A stretch of DNA of 64,000 bases from NCBI RefSeq assembly GCF_033807715.1, contig NC_084610.1, forward strand, positions 2,295,001 through 2,359,000, in the 5' to 3' direction. Source of the stretch: Cololabis saira (taxonomy: Eukaryota; Chordata; Actinopteri; Beloniformes; Belonidae). Positions within the stretch are counted from its first letter, which is position 1; each line of letters opens with the position of its first letter. Below the pieces are notes generated by a model, which was not told the DNA's origin, ran no database searches, and was given only the letters and a program-made list of their open reading frames with translations. A program made the translations under genes and the position numbers. This document shows positions 22,590-33,908 of this stretch, one piece after another.

Positions 22590-23164
22590 CTGGTGTTTCT
22601 GTCAGCCTGTTTCAGTTTTAGTTTTAGTCTAGTCTTTAGGTCAAGCATTCATTTTAGTTTTTATTAGTTTCAGTCACGTTCATTTTCCTTTTAGTCGTGT
22701 GAAGTTTCAGTCGACTGAAAGTCTGAACTATACATTCATTCCAGATACAGAAGACTCTAATTTGAGTTTACAACATATTTATTTTTCTGCATTTCTCCCC
22801 ATCTTTTTCTTTTTCCATGACACATTCGATTTTCTTTTCCACATCGACTAAACCAGAGAAACTACTGAAAACATGGACATTAAACCAGAGAAACTACTGA
22901 AAACATGGACATTAAACCAGAGAAACTACTGAAAACATGGACATTAAACCAGAGAAACTACTGAAAACATGGACATTAAACCAGAGAAACTACTGAAAAC
23001 ATGGACATTAAACCAGAGAAACTACTGAAAACATGGACATTAAACCAGAGGAAACTACTGAAAACATGGACATTAAACCAGAGAAACTACTGAAAACATG
23101 GACATTAAACCAGAGAAACTACTGAAAACATGGACATTAAACCAGAGGAAACTACTGAAAACAT
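22590..23164 (-). mobile_element. TAGTC-rich element, partial copy with 31-bp array
   Basis: Reverse-orientation part of the element best seen at 50106-50790, identified by CTGTTTCAGTTTTAGTTTTA and by TTTTCTTTTCCACATCGACT. The copy stops inside a 31-bp minisatellite, and the sequence beyond belongs to a different element. Confidence 0.7.
22851..23162. repeat. 31-bp minisatellite, ~10 units
   Basis: Units with core AACCAGAGAAACTACTGAAA, nearly identical apart from an extra G in two units. The unit derives from the element's own single-copy sequence AACCAGAGGAAACTACTTCC (seen in reverse at 30.4 and 50.4 kb). Confidence 0.95.
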
Positions 23165-23906
23165 TTTTTAGTGAATAAAATCAATATTTTGAGTTAGTTT
23201 CTGCATAAAAATGCGTTTTGATTACATTTCTAGCGAGAAATATATATTTTACTTTCATAATATTCACTCAGTGAATGTACATAATCACTTGTTTGCCTGT
23301 TGTTGCGAAGTCTTTTTCGAACCTCGCCAGAATAAAGGCTGATTTATGGTTCCGCGTTACACCAACGCAGAGCCTACGGCGTAGCTTAGGCGGCGACGCG
23401 TGGCGTACGCCGTACCCTACGCCGTAGGCTCTGCGTTGGTGTAACGCGGAACCATAAATCAGCTCTGGAGCCGGCAGGCAGAAATCCCGGAGCAAATTTC
23501 TTAACCGGCGTAGCTACAACTGTTAGATTTAATCTATTAAACCAACATTTATCTTCCTAAATGATTTATTTCAGCCAGAGGTAATTCTCCACAGAGCTGC
23601 AGGTTTCTCCCCGGGACGACGGCGCAGGTTGACCCGGCCGTGAGATGCTGCTGTTCCCCGGGGCCGGCGGCTCTTATCATCGCCGAAAACATCGGATCAA
23701 ATTTCTTAACAGGCGTTATTTGGATAAACTGAGCCCAGGTTGGGGATCTTAACGTTACTTTTACACCTGAAAAAATATTAAAACTTAATAAAGTGGCATA
23801 TTAACAGCGCTACAGCTGAAATTAAAACAGCTTTTGGCTCTCAGCTTCCTGATTTTAGGGGTGGTGCTGAAAGTAGGAGTAGGGGGAGTATTGGCACAGG
23901 GCCCTA
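23165..23906. mobile_element. CCCAATAC-type element, left-truncated copy
   Basis: Matches 28484-29573 from GTGAATAAAATCAATATTTT onward and ends GTATTGGCACAGGGCC, an eroded terminus. It contains a TACGCCGTA palindromic MITE. It provides the empty-site reference (TTTCTTAACCGGCGTAGC) for the TTAA insertion in the other copy. Confidence 0.75.
23338..23463. mobile_element. palindromic TACGCCGTA MITE
   Basis: Arms GCTGATTTATGGTTCCGCGT and its reverse complement enclose TACGCCGTA repeats. Also at 28647-28803 and 60552-60648. Confidence 0.85.
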
Positions 23907-25177
23907 ACTTGAAGGAAACAAAGGGGAGGTTTATGTCCAAAAAGGAGTCATTTAATCATTCTTACTCTTTATTGTATCTTTGCTCCTTGCGCTCAGACGT
24001 CTGGGACTCACACGAATCCACAGCTGAAGGTGTATTTCACAACGCAGCAGGCCGGGGGGGCTGGGACGGCTTACAAAATACACCTCTTGTGCAGTATAAA
24101 CAGGATTTTTATCTAAGTTGTGTACACAATGGCTCAGCTGGCGAGCTTCAGGTCTTAGCTCACTAATATGGCAAACAGCGTGGATGCACAGATCACTCAC
24201 GGCCCTCCAGAGTAAATACAAGTCTCCGATTCTTCCAAGGTAACAATTGAGGTTGTGTACGATATGAAGGAATGCACCTCCGCTCCCCCTACTCCTATTA
24301 AACGCTAGCTCAAATATTTATATTTCTCTCTGGTATAAATATAACAGAGAGTTTCACAGTTCTGGCATTGTTTGGAAGGGCAAGGAACCCGCCGGCGTAA
24401 CAAACGAGGGCTCGGTGACAGGTGGCGATGCTGGAGCGAGGAGCGCCGGGGCCGGGAGGTAAACACAGCGCTGCGGCGGCGTGTTCTTAGCAGCGCGGCG
24501 GGTAGATTTCACATCGCTGAGTCGGGGGTTTATTGCCTCATTGAGGCTGTGAAGGAGAGGCCGGTCCTGCCAGGACCCCCCTCCTCGCTTTACTTTAACA
24601 AAACATACATGAACACGAACGTTGGGTCAAATCTGAATCACTTAAACTCAAGCTCTTGCTTGGTTGGAGTGATTATCATCAACTTTAACATTTAAAAGTT
24701 TATGTCCCGTTACGTTTTAGATGTTTGCTCTGACAGAGCTGTGTAGAAGCCGATGGAGATCCAATTGGACGTGTTTTTTTGTTTCTTTTTTATTAAAATT
24801 TTTATTTGGAACAAAGGTGATACATGTTATACAATATTGCATGCTTAAATCATGTCCCTGTTTTTGATATAAATAAAAGTAAAATAAAAATAAAAAGAAG
24901 ACAACTCATTCATAAAGAGAGGGAAAAGGGGAAAAAATAATATAAAAAGGGGGGGGGAAAAAAACCAAACAAACAATATTTCTCACACCTTTTTACCTGC
25001 TCTTTTCCTTGTATCATAGTGAAAATGGAGAGGGAAAAGGAAAAATAAAAAAAGAAAGAAGGAAAGGGGACTATCTACAAACATGTTCACCTGAAACAAT
25101 ATAATACTTGAAACATCACAGAGTCAAAATATTAAAAACAGTAGAGTAGCTCAAGAATTTAGGGGGAGTTAGTGGAT
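23907..25177. other. no gene recognised
   Basis: Includes A/G-rich low-complexity DNA (24890-25080). Frames at 23834-24166 and 24372-24695 have no recognisable domain. Confidence 0.4.
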
Positions 25178-25180
25178 TAA

Positions 25181-25538
25181 GCCGGGCAGACACTGTGCGA
25201 TTATCGGCTCGTTTTGAGCCGATTTTCCAGTCATGTGACTATTTTTTGGATCGGGCCCGATTTTTACCCAATCGTTGCTCGTGCCTCGTGCAGTAAACGT
25301 GGGTTAACGACGAGAGATTAACACCTCACGACGAGCTCCCGATCACAAATCGTGAGGTCACAAGAAAATCAAGCGTGTTTGAAATCCTGGTCGCTCCTCG
25401 TGAAGGAATCACAGTTGGAGCAGCTACGACCCGATTTGCCTCATGCGCAATCTCTGATGTCACGTCAAAAACTATTATTTGTAGTTTAAGTGTTGCAAAT
25501 TCACATTACAAATCATGTTTTAATCATGTTCCGTAGGG
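25181..25538 (+). mobile_element. Harbinger-like element, left part
   Basis: TTAA at 25177-25180 precedes GCCGGGCAGACACTGTGCG, followed by repeated CGATTTTCC/CGGGCCCGATTTT and ATCG-rich motifs typical of short Harbinger-like fish MITEs. The right terminus was not found; the hAT at 25547 lies just downstream. Confidence 0.45.
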
Positions 25539-25546
25539 GAGCGGGG

Positions 25547-26301
25547 CAGGGGCGTCAATTGCGTATGGCAAGGTATGGCAGTCGCCACACCTTGGCTTCA
25601 AGGGTTAAATGTAAATGTTTGTTTTTTTAAATACATTTATGGAATTACTCTGTGTCTCTTTGTATTGATTATTCTATTACTTAATACAGTACATATAGAA
25701 TAACTACAAATGCAAATCAGAACAACACGATTTCACTAGTTATTATACACTGCAAAAACTCAAAATCTTAACAAGAATAATTTTCTTATTTCTAGTTAAA
25801 ATGTCAAATTTTTAGTAAAAAAAAATCTCATTACATTTAAGACAAGACTCCAAAATAACCATTTTCACCTGTTTCAAGTAGATTTTCACTTAAAATAAGT
25901 AGAAAAATCTGCCAACAAGATTGTTTTGCTTGTAATAAGAAGATAAATCTTGTCCCACTGGCAGATTTTTTTACTTATTTCAAATGAAAATTTACTTGAA
26001 ACAGGTGAAAATGGTCAAATAAGTTATTTTTTTGGTGATGACTCTTATTTTAAGTGTAATGAGATTTTTTGACTAAAAATGAGACATTTTAACTAGAAAT
26101 AAGACAAATATTCCTGGTAAGATTTTGAGTTTTTGCAGTGAGACTGCATTTGAAAAAGTTCCAATTTTCTTGACCACACAGATCAGCTACATAGCAGACT
26201 TCTGTGATGAGTATTTGCTGGACGTGTTGATTGATACTCTAGTTAAGTTCTGTGACTCGTAACCTTCCCATACCTTAGCTTCCACTGAATTGACGCCACT
26301 G
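25547..26301. mobile_element. hAT element (CAGGGGCGTCAATT type), perfect 8-bp duplication
   Basis: Left CAGGGGCGTCAATT pairs with right AATTGACGCCACTG with one mismatch. GAGCGGGG borders both sides (25539-25546 and 26302-26309). About 390 bp of its 755 bp is a nested palindromic MITE (25748-26140). No transposase remains. Confidence 0.9.
25748..26140. mobile_element. palindromic CACTGCAAAAACTC MITE, full copy
   Basis: Ends CACTGCAAAAACTCAAAATC and its reverse complement; the arms pair through TCTTATTTCTAGTTAAAATG and the inner CACCTGTTTCAAGTAGATTT. Nested inside the hAT at 25547-26301. Confidence 0.85.
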
Positions 26302-26309
26302 GAGCGGGG

Positions 26310-28136
26310 TTCTGCTGGAGCTCATCCCAGCCGTGTTCACCTCTGCAGCTCCGGCCGGAGTAACCAGAGACAGTAACGGGCGCTTGAGCAAGAGGCCGAA
26401 CACTAAACCAACATCCACAACTATAGCGAGACCCCTGGAGCTCCACATTGCAAAAGTTCCTTTGCACAACTTTCCAACACATCAACATGCAGTTATGTTG
26501 TGTAATAGACGGTGGGGTAACACGATCTTCACTCTGGCTTCTATAGCGGCTCAGAGACTCATCTAGGAGCAGTTTGAGGATCTTTCACTTGTTCAAACTT
26601 AATGATCAAGCGCTGACTGGGGACTGTTGGTTTCAACCCATCAGAGAGCTCCGTCCGTCGCTGGTAAATTTAGCCCACAATTGTTGAAAGCGTCCAAAGT
26701 TTAAAGCAAGTAAGCTTTTAATACCCAGAGATTGCGAGGTCAGATGTTTAAGACTGTTATAATATCTGTTTAAACTGCAGAGAACCGTTCAGATGTTTCC
26801 TAAAATCACAGCCAAGGCGCACAAGTGCCGATGGAGATTGTGACGCACTATTTCTGCCGCCTGGTGTCTCCATGCTGATCCCAGGCTGAAAAAGCCAGTG
26901 GGACAGCCTCGCCCAGAGAGAAATGAACAGGATACGAGCTGCGGATGGGGTCGTATCATAAAAAAAAGACTTGTCTCCGTCTCTATCTGGGATGGTAAAC
27001 ATATTCTGATTGGCTTTGGAGGGAGATCAACGAGGTATCAAAGCCAGTTAATTTGCCCCGTTAGAAAAATCTGTCAGCGCTTAGAAAGCCATAAGGAGGA
27101 GGTCACTGTCGACTTAAACACCACATGACGTGTCCAAAAGCCATGACGGCCATCTCCATCGCTTTGAATTGTGCGCCGGCTGCAGAAAAACGCTCTTTAT
27201 TCGGCTCTGACAGCCGCAGAATCACTTTAATCAACTCCAGTTTCTCCTGAATCGTCGACAAATCAGGAAAAAGCTCTTAATGCTTCCTGCCGCTGGTGAA
27301 ATGGTGTTCATTAAGGTTTGATGCGGCTGGATAATCACCCTTAAAAATGCATACAGGGCTTGTAAACATGAATTATGGGTGGGAGGAGAGGAAGGGAGGG
27401 GGTCTCATTTGTAATGCAAAACTTTAATACTCCTGACTGAAGAGGCCTGACATGCTGAGGTGTAATGTCAGCTATCGATTGATCGGGCGGTCGGGCGTCT
27501 CGGTGTCAGGCCTCATTGACATTCTCTCATCTTACGACGGAGGTAACTTGTTATTTCTGTGTACAGCTGCCTGCATGTGCCAGGAACTCGTCTTCTTCTC
27601 CCCTCTTTCTGGGAAGAAATCGTAACGGATCTTCCAGCGTGTTCGCCGCAGCCCGGGCCGTTGACTGTAAGTGCCGGCGCAATTGATCACCTTCCCACTT
27701 TTCCTGCGACACGCGTGCACATTTAAACCCGGCACAGTTTCCCTTCGGCAGCTTTCTCGGGTCGGCGCTCCCGTACAGGTGCCAACGTCAGCAATAAAGA
27801 TGTAAAACAAAAAGGAGAAGATGAAAAACACACTGCTTGTTCACAGATGACAATTCAGTGAAGTGTTGAAATCATTTGATCCAGGAATGGAAACCCCAAT
27901 GTGACAAAAAGTCTTTTCTCTTTTTCCTAATCATAAATTAAGCGTTTGAGACAGTCATTGAAAGAAAAGTCAAATTATTTCAGTGTCGAAAACAGGACAG
28001 ACTGTTTAATCTCATAAACTATTTCAGCCGCCAGTTGACGTGCAAGATTTTTGGGCTTGCTCATTAATCTTGTAAATTGCAGTTTTGTACGATTAATCTG
28101 CTTTGTTTTGGTGAATTGTGAGGTTTTATTGTCTTA
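26310..28136. other. 1.8 kb unique-looking sequence, no gene seen
   Basis: No termini, arrays or credible exons. One of the longer repeat-free stretches. Confidence 0.45.
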
Positions 28137-28185
28137 ATATATATTATCTGCGCTTATTGGCTGGGCTTTCACTTTTACTTTTCCC
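28137..28185 (+). repeat. 49-bp direct repeat, left copy
   Basis: Matches 29686-29734 with one mismatch (ATATATATTATCTGCGCT core). The pair brackets the CCCAATAC element. Confidence 0.85.
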
Positions 28186-28646
28186 CTTTGTTTTTTCTGA
28201 AATGTGTTGTATTTTAAGGCCCAGTCCCAATACTACCCCTACCCCTACTTTTCAGCCCTACCCCTAAATTTTGCGCGTTCCCGTGAGGGTAGTGGTGTCC
28301 CAATTCCTCTTTTCACCTAGGGGTAGTGAAGACAACTAGTGTAGTGGCTATGAATCTGGCCCTACGGACCGAGGGTTTTCCGACGCACACTAGCTGATCT
28401 AGGGACAGAAACATTTCCCAGAATGCTTTTCGTCGTCATTTGCGGACTGAATAAAAAAAAACCAACATGGCGGACATTTCTTATTTTTTAGTGAATAAAA
28501 TCAATATTTTAAGTTAGTTTCTGCATAAAAATGCGTTTTGATTACATTTATAGCGAGAAATATATATTTTACTTTCATAATATTCACTCAGTGAATGTAC
28601 ATAATCACTCGTTTGCCCGTTTGCCGAAGATCACGCCAGAATAAAG

Positions 28647-28803
28647 GCTGATTTATGGTTCCGCGTTACACCAACACAGAGCCTACGTCGTAGGACATGC
28701 GCCGTACCCTACGCCGTACCCTACGCCGTACCCTACGCCGTACCCTACGCCGTACCCTACGCCATAGGCTCTGCGTCGATTTAACGCGGAACCATAAATC
28801 AGC
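28647..28803. mobile_element. palindromic TACGCCGTA MITE with 12-bp expansion
   Basis: Same arms as 23338-23463, but the centre carries about five extra CCCTACGCCGTA units (28700-28770). Confidence 0.85.
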
Positions 28804-28853
28804 TCCGGAGCCGGCAGGCAGAAATCTCGAAATTTTCTGAGAAAATTTCTTAA

Positions 28854-29192
28854 AGGAGCTTGAGGCTCCTTTAAGAAATGAGACTCTCTAGCGCCACCCT
28901 TCACCATGACGGCCGTTGGGGGTACTGCAGCCAACAGTGAAGCCGGCACGGGAGAACGGGGAGAACGTGCATGCAGCGTCATGTGACGTCACATCCGCAG
29001 GACAGCGCGGGAAATTCGGGCCCGAATTGCAGCACATTTTGCAGCACACAGCCTGTTCAAGGCAAAGGAGAGATACACTAGAGGGCTCATTCTTTTTGGT
29101 TTGGAACGCTTCATCTGACATTATTACTAGAAAACTTAAAACGTATACGCATTATTTTCATAAATCCTGCCTCAATCCTGCCTCATGCTCCT
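28854..29192. mobile_element. TTAA-flanked MITE (AGGAGC type)
   Basis: Ends AGGAGCTTGAGG and CCTCATGCTCCT with TTAA outside (28850-28853 and 29193-29196). The related element at 23.5 kb shows the uninterrupted target. The interior (GCGCCACCCTTCACC...GCGGGAAATTCGG) is shared with 52269-52610. Kolobok-like by target and terminus. Confidence 0.85.
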
Positions 29193-29685
29193 TTAACAGG
29201 TGTAGCTACAACTGTTAGATTTCATCTATTAAACCAACATTTATCTTCCTAAATGATTTATTTCAGCCAGAGGTAATTCTCCACAGAGCTGCAGGTTTCT
29301 CCCCGGGACGACGGCGCAGGTTGACCCGGCGATCACGTCTGTACTCCGGCTGCTGCTGCTCCGGGCCGGCGGCTCTTCTCATCTCCGGCGTTATTTGGAT
29401 AAACTGAGCCCAGGTTGGGGATCTTAACGGTTACTTTTACGCCTGAAAAAATATTAAAACTTAATAAAGTGGCATATTAACAGCACTACAGCTGAAATTA
29501 AAACAGCTTTTGGCTCTCAGCTTCCTGATTTTAGGGGTGGTGCTGAAAGTAGGAGTAGGGGGAGTATTGGGACAGACCTGGGAAGATTTCAAGTGCCCTA
29601 AAATCTGTGGCTTATTTTTTAGGGCTAGTGATAGTGAGGGAGGGCTAGTGAAAGGAAGTAGGGGGTGTATTGGGATTGGGCCTTG

Positions 29686-29734
29686 ATATATATTATCTGC
29701 GCTAATTGGCTGGGCTTTCACTTTTACTTTTCCC
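29686..29734 (+). repeat. 49-bp direct repeat, right copy
   Basis: Right-hand partner of 28137-28185. Confidence 0.85.
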
Positions 29735-29742
29735 TTTTTTTG

Positions 29743-30115
29743 TCATATTTTATCAAATACTCCTCCAAATGAAAACCTGACGCCTCCGGCAGCTCGTACG
29801 CGGAGTGTAAACTCTTAGTCTGGATGTCAGATCCACCGCCGCAGCTAAAGCAGCTAAAGTGATGACAGCTTGCTAGACTGGAATGCAGCTGAATCGTTAA
29901 TTATGAATAAATTTGTGGCGTTATTTGTGATTTTAGCAGATGGAGCGCATGAAGATTCACTAGTCTGTGCATCTGTCATGGATGTGAAGTCCAAGCGCGG
30001 GTTTGGACCTGGTAATGCGGGGCCACTGGCCCGGCGTTAGCCGCCTGCTCCTGGTGGTCGCTGGGGGTACTGCCACTGATGTGGCCCCTCGGTTTTACCT
30101 GTTTTAACCCCGTTG
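29743..30115. other. no recognised feature
   Basis: Unique-looking sequence. Confidence 0.4.
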
Positions 30116-31882
30116 TTAAAGTTGCTTTCGTCGACGAAAATTTTGACTAAATATCATCGTTAACGAACCTTTATCACCTGAGGAAAACAAGACACAACTA
30201 AAATGCTGGTCATGTGACGATAACGATAATTAAATATAGAATGCAATATCGTAGAGGAATAAAAACGAGACTAAAATGTAGATTACAAAATAAAATCTCT
30301 GCTAAAATGTGTCTTCATTTTCATTGACCAAAACGAGACAAAACGTTCTAACAAAGATCATTAATCTCCATTTTTTTAAGTAGTTTCCTCTGGTTTAGTC
30401 GATGTGGAAAAGAAAATCGAATGTGTCATTGAAAAAGAAAAAGATGGAGAGAAATGCGGAAAAATAAATAAGTTGTAAACTCAAATTAGAGTCTTCTGTA
30501 TCTGGAATTAATGTATTCTTGAGTCTATAAGGTAACAATATTATAATAATAAGAAAACCTTGTTTGAATTGTAAAATGGGTTTGGATAAATACAATCTTT
30601 GACTAAAACTAGACTAAAATGGTCCTGGACAATTCTGACTAAGATGAGACTAAAATGCTCAGACTTTTAGTCGACTGAAATTTGACACGACTAAAAGGAG
30701 AAATAATAAAAACTAAAATGATAGCTCGACCCAAAGACTAGACTAAGGGCACGTTTCCACATAGCCTGGTATTTACAAAAACGGATATTTCCCCCTCTAC
30801 GTTTTGAAAAATTCCATCGTTTACACAAGATCGTTTTCAAAATCTCTTCATTTCCACGAACCTGCATAAATATCTGTTAAGGTGCTATGAGCAGCCAAAC
30901 CTACAGGGGGCAGTGTAACGAGAAGATAAAGTCATGCTAGCCAATCAGAATCCTGGAAAAAACATCAACAAATGACACGAGTAACTTCCAGTTACTTCCA
31001 AGATGAACGGGAGTCTTTCGTTTGGAGTGACAGAGAAGTGGAGTTACTCTCAAAATTTCCACTTTTTTTTTCAAAATTTCGACTCTTTGCTCAAAATTTT
31101 GACTTTTTTCTCAAAATTTCGACTCTTCTCAAAATGTCTACTTTTTTCTCAAAATTTCAACTTTCTTCTCGACATTTCGACTTTTTTCTCAAAATTTCGA
31201 CTTTTTTCTCAAAATTTCAATTTTTTTCTCAAAATTTTGACTTTTTTCTCGACTTTTTTCTCAAAATTTCGACTCTTTCCTCAAAATTTCTCAAAATTTC
31301 TCAAAAACTGATATTTCCCCCTCTACGTTTTGAAAAATCCCATCATTTCCAGGAACCTGCATAAGGTGCTATGAGCAGCCAAACCTACAGGGGGCAGTGT
31401 AACGAGAAGATAAAATCATGCTAGCCAATCAGAATCCTGGAAAAAAACCAACAAATGACACGAGGAACTTCCAGTTACTTCCAAGATGAACGAGAGTCTT
31501 TCGTTTGGAGTGACAGAGAAGTGGAGTTACTTTTAAGTGTGACTTTAGAATATAAAACAGGTAAAATACAAGAAAATATTGACGGTGGCCAAACACATTG
31601 TAAACACAGGTCGCACACATGGCGCTGGTGACTTTTCTGTCTCATAATGTGATGTTCTGAAGCCTAAATGTCCGTTTCTCTCCGTTTACAAGCAAACGTG
31701 AAAACTGAGTTTTTGCAAATCTCCACTTTGGCCGGAGTTTTCAGAAATGATGGTTTTTGGTGACTTTGAGCTTCATTTTTGTGTAAACGAACGGCCAAAA
31801 CGCATGAAAACGCCACCGTTTTTGCTACGTGTAAACGGGGCCTAAAACTAAAATTGAAACAGACTGACAAAAACAACACTAG
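30116..31882 (+). mobile_element. TAGTC-rich element split by a Harbinger-like insertion
   Basis: Begins TAAAGTTGCTTTCGTCGACG and ends near AAAACAACACTAG, collinear with 50106-50790. The element is interrupted at GACTA|AAACT by 30747-31842. It lacks the 31-bp array: the equivalent site (about 30385) is single-copy. Confidence 0.8.
30747..31842. mobile_element. Harbinger-like element inserted at TAA
   Basis: Ends GGGCACGTTTCCACATAGC and GCTACGTGTAAACGGGGCC. TAA lies on both sides (30744-30746 and 31843-31845), and the uninterrupted copy at 50 kb reads GACTAAAACT at this place, confirming a 3-bp duplication. Contains TTTTTTCTCAAAATTTCGAC-type satellite (31050-31300) and the same duplicated ~100-bp segment as 18016-19227. 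Confidence 0.88.
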
Positions 31883-32699
31883 TTGTATCTGACCTCTCTC
31901 GTCCCCCCAACCCTGACCTGCTCCGTCACGTCCTGCATCACCGTAACAGACCAGCTCCCCGGGCCCGCCGGCGCCCGCTGCGCCGCATATGTATTTCCTC
32001 AAAACAAACTCACAAACACCCAGAGCAGGCGTGTGTTTCTAGGTGACAAGTCCCTGTCTCGTCCCCCCACCCCACCCCCCCGTTCGGTATAAAAATACAG
32101 CACGGGGAGAGGAGGTGTGGGGCGTCTGCCCCTCCGCTCCATCGCTCTCAGCAGGGGTTATGGATTGTGACGTGCGCTCGCAGTGCACCTTCCCAGTCGC
32201 CTGTCAGCCAGATGAGGGCTGGCAGGTCGGGCCCTGCCCCCCCCTCGTGGTGTCGGGGGTGGGGACAGCTGGCAGGGCCCTGGCCCTCGTCCCTGAGCCC
32301 CCCCCCCCCCGACCTCCGACCCCCCTCCCACCAGGGCGTACGTTGCTGCTGTCGTAGCTACAAGGTGAGCCCGGCCGCCTGCGAGCGCTCGCCCCCATGT
32401 GAGGACACTCAGGTCTGTCACAGCGCATCGCTTCACCCCGGAAACCCCCCAGGAGGAGAGTGAACCATTTGTCTGTGTTCTGCATTACTTTTCACCGCCG
32501 CCGCGTTTAGTACAACAACCAACCCCCCCCCCCCACCTGCTTGTTTAACGCCAGCGCCTCCAGAAGGCGCGTCCCGCGCGGCGCAGACAGGTAATGAGTT
32601 AGCTGGGGGGCGGCGGACATGACTGCACGCCTGCGAGAGTGTGAAATTAACCCACACAGCTTTCATCAGTGCAAGGTGTTTCCCCCGTCTGTGGGACGT
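31883..32699. other. GC-rich unique-looking sequence
   Basis: CpG-containing, with C-runs at 32300 and 32523. A TATAAAAA at about 32089 precedes a GC-rich tract, but no supported gene follows. Confidence 0.4.

Positions 32700-32789
<90 letters not shown>
32700..32789. repeat. (CA)45 microsatellite
   Basis: Uninterrupted CA dinucleotide run. Confidence 0.99.
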
Positions 32790-32792
<3 letters not shown>

Positions 32793-33197
32793 ACACCTGC
32801 CTGACGGCGGCGGCGTGAAAGGACCCCGTTCATGTCAAAATAACCACACTGTCCTCGTCTTCATTAAATCTGGATCCAGCGCTTAAAATGTGCTTTAAAG
32901 ACGTGAAAAATCTCTTTAACAAATTTTATTTTTATCCTGTTTTTAACATCTTTTGATACTTTTTACTTGTATATCAATGTTAACACCTTTCTTGGTAAAA
33001 TTCTTGAATTAATTTTACTAATTTTTACACATTTTTCTTTCATTTACACGTGTTTACATCTGTAAAGCATGTTAGGTTGCAGCACAAACTGTGTAAGAAG
33101 AACTGGACAACCCCTCTGTGACATCACTCATATTATTTGTTTTTTTCTGCATATATATTAATGGTTAATACCAAGTTTGATAAAAACCTAAAGCATA
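32790..33197. other. no recognised feature
   Basis: AT-rich unique sequence. Confidence 0.4.
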
Positions 33198-33199
33198 TA

Positions 33200-33567
33200 C
33201 AGGACTGTCTTAGAAAATTTGAATATTGTGATTTTCTGTAATGCAATTAAAAAAACTAAAAATGTCATACATTCTGGATTCATTACAAATCAACTGAAAT
33301 ATTGCAAGCCTTTTATTATTTTAATATTGCTGATCATGGCTTACAGTTTAAGAAAACTCAAATATCCTATCTCAAAAAATTAGAATATTCTGGGAATCTT
33401 AATCTTAAACTGTAAGTCATAATCAGCAATATTAAAATAATAAAAGGCTTGCAATATTTCAGTTGATTTGTAATGAATCCAGAATGTATGACATTTTTGT
33501 TTTTTTAATTGCATTACAGAAAATAAAGAACTTCATCACAATATTCTAATTTTCTGAGACAGTCCTG
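33200..33567. mobile_element. palindromic mariner-like MITE, TA target, second copy
   Basis: Ends CAGGACTGTCTTAGAAAAT and its near reverse complement with TA outside (33198-33199 and 33568-33569). Same family as 17345-17711. Confidence 0.88.
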
Positions 33568-33569
33568 TA

Positions 33570-33908
33570 TAGACATTTTAATATATAATCTAATCTATAG
33601 TGTGTTTTTTTTATATATATAAAAAATGACACAAACAGCAACCATTTCGGGTCTCTGAACATGAATCAGTACTAGACTACTGCGATTAACTGTCCACCCA
33701 AAACATCCCTCCTAGTTTTGAAGGAGGAGCTTTGTTAGCTTGTTTTTCCTCTGGGTCACCCAGAGGTGACGGTGAACGGGACGGGGGAATGGGGGGAAAC
33801 ACCTCGCCCACCTTGGCCGGTAGATGAAGAACACCCGAGGGCGTCCTGGACTGTTGTCTCGGGTCGTTAGCAGCTGATCATCGGGGCCTCAGGGGTTGTT
33901 GACGGGGT
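33570..33908. other. no recognised feature
   Basis: Unique-looking sequence. Confidence 0.4.

Larger units (their letters stand above)
28217..29683. mobile_element. CCCAATAC-type DNA element, complete copy with two inner MITEs
   Basis: Ends AGGCCCAGTCCCAATAC and GTATTGGGATTGGGCCT are inverted repeats with one mismatch. The body (28490-29570) matches the partial copy at 23165-23906. It contains the TACGCCGTA palindrome (28647-28803) and a TTAA insertion (28854-29192). No target duplication of a standard length is visible directly at the ends. Confidence 0.8.

Noticed and set aside
31883..32463. Candidate host promoter and short gene (TATAAAAA near 32089, GC-rich downstream)
   Set aside because: Downstream frames are low-complexity Pro/Gly-rich and overlap on both strands; no splice-supported exon.
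32433..32886. THTHTH and CVCVCV frames
   Set aside because: Dinucleotide CA repeat.
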